DNA from: Rhodamnia argentea
Lineage: Eukaryota; Streptophyta; Magnoliopsida; Myrtales; Myrtaceae
DNA length: 64,000 bases
NCBI RefSeq assembly: GCF_020921035.1
Contig: NC_063152.1
Span: 26,535,903-26,599,902 of the forward strand
Reading direction: 5' to 3'
In this document: positions 63,589 to 64,000 of the stretch, piece after piece
How positions within the stretch are numbered: position 1 is the stretch's first letter
Layout: each line of letters begins with the position of its first letter
Program-made: the position numbers and the translations under genes
The notes under the pieces: model-generated
The model's database searches: none
Told to the model about the DNA's origin: nothing
What the model saw: only the letters and a program-made list of their open reading frames with translations

Positions 63589-64000
63589 TATGGGTGATCG
63601 GTTCCCGGTCCGGTTCGATTCCCCTCAAGAACCGAGAATCGGACTAGTGGTCTCTGTTCTCAATTTTTTGGAATCGGGAACCGGACCACCGGTCCAGTCA
63701 AGTTCTCGGGCGAATCCATTGGAGCGGACACATGCCAAAAAAAAAATGTGCACCATTCCTAACATAGAGCACATGAGCTTGGTTACTTTCAAAAAATAAA
63801 ACAGAGTGTAACTAAAAAGACTTCCACATAGGAGAATAAAAAATAGAGAGTGCCAATAGCTTCTTACTTTTGGAAAAATTTCTTGGACACAGTTAACAAG
63901 TAAAGAGATGATAACATTTTTTTTATAAAAAAAAAATTAGATCGATCCGGTCCGAGCGATTCGATCATAGGTTCCTAGAATCGGGAACAGGACCGCTCCC
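63589..64000. mobile_element. hAT-type MITE, cut by the window end
   Basis: Starts TATGGGTGATCGGTTCCCGG and is rich in GGTCCGGTTC-type motifs, as at 48724-49290. The right end lies outside the window. Copy A has no insert at the matching place near 46210, so it probably inserted after the duplication. Confidence 0.65.

Overview
This 64 kb window is nuclear DNA of a flowering plant, almost certainly a woody eudicot. The host genes have short exons and GT-AG introns, the intergenic DNA is AT-rich, and LTR retrotransposons, SINEs, hAT-type MITEs and other terminal-inverted-repeat elements are abundant. The sequence alone does not fix the species; a Myrtales-like tree is only a guess. I recognised no rRNA, tRNA, CRISPR array or bacterial-type feature.

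Region 1 (0-8.5 kb) holds two clean host genes facing each other. They are a class II homeodomain-leucine zipper gene of the HAT4/ATHB-2 type (plus strand, 983-3423) and ARPC5, the smallest subunit of the actin-nucleating ARP2/3 complex (minus strand, 5040-8419, with one 2.75 kb intron). Region 2 (8.5-15.2 kb) is repeat-rich: an AT-armed TIR element, an LTR fragment, a hAT-type element with an 8-bp target duplication and a second element nested in it, a GC-rich degenerate repeat and a 323-bp direct repeat. Region 3 (15.4-29.5 kb) holds three host genes: a DUF761-type membrane protein with an internal 108-bp repeat array (frame broken once), a conserved plant protein of unknown function in six or more exons (frame switch in its fifth coding exon), and a 168-residue membrane-anchored protein on the minus strand.

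Region 4 (29.7-35.7 kb) is decayed. It contains a solo LTR with 5-bp duplications, unrecognised exon-like fragments, an unprocessed, 5'-truncated pseudogene of a plasma-membrane proton ATPase, a second solo LTR and a SINE. Region 5 (35.8-63.6 kb) is a direct tandem segmental duplication. Copy A (about 35.84-46.21 kb) and copy B (about 49.62-63.59 kb) each start with an AP2/ERF group IX transcription factor gene and continue in the same order. Copy B was later split by a 6.5 kb Ty1/copia element (54786-61334; LTRs about 2 percent different, a few breaks in its genes). Copy A carries its own insertions.

Because A and B are paralogous, each supplies the empty site for insertions in the other. 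This exposes an unusual class of event: tiny insertions of about 20-25 bp made only of a short head (such as TTGGACC) plus a poly(A) run, flanked by direct target duplications of up to 16 bp. Three of them have an intact empty site in the sister copy, and at least two more occur elsewhere. They look like target-primed retroposition products with almost no cargo, and I consider them the most interesting signal in the window.
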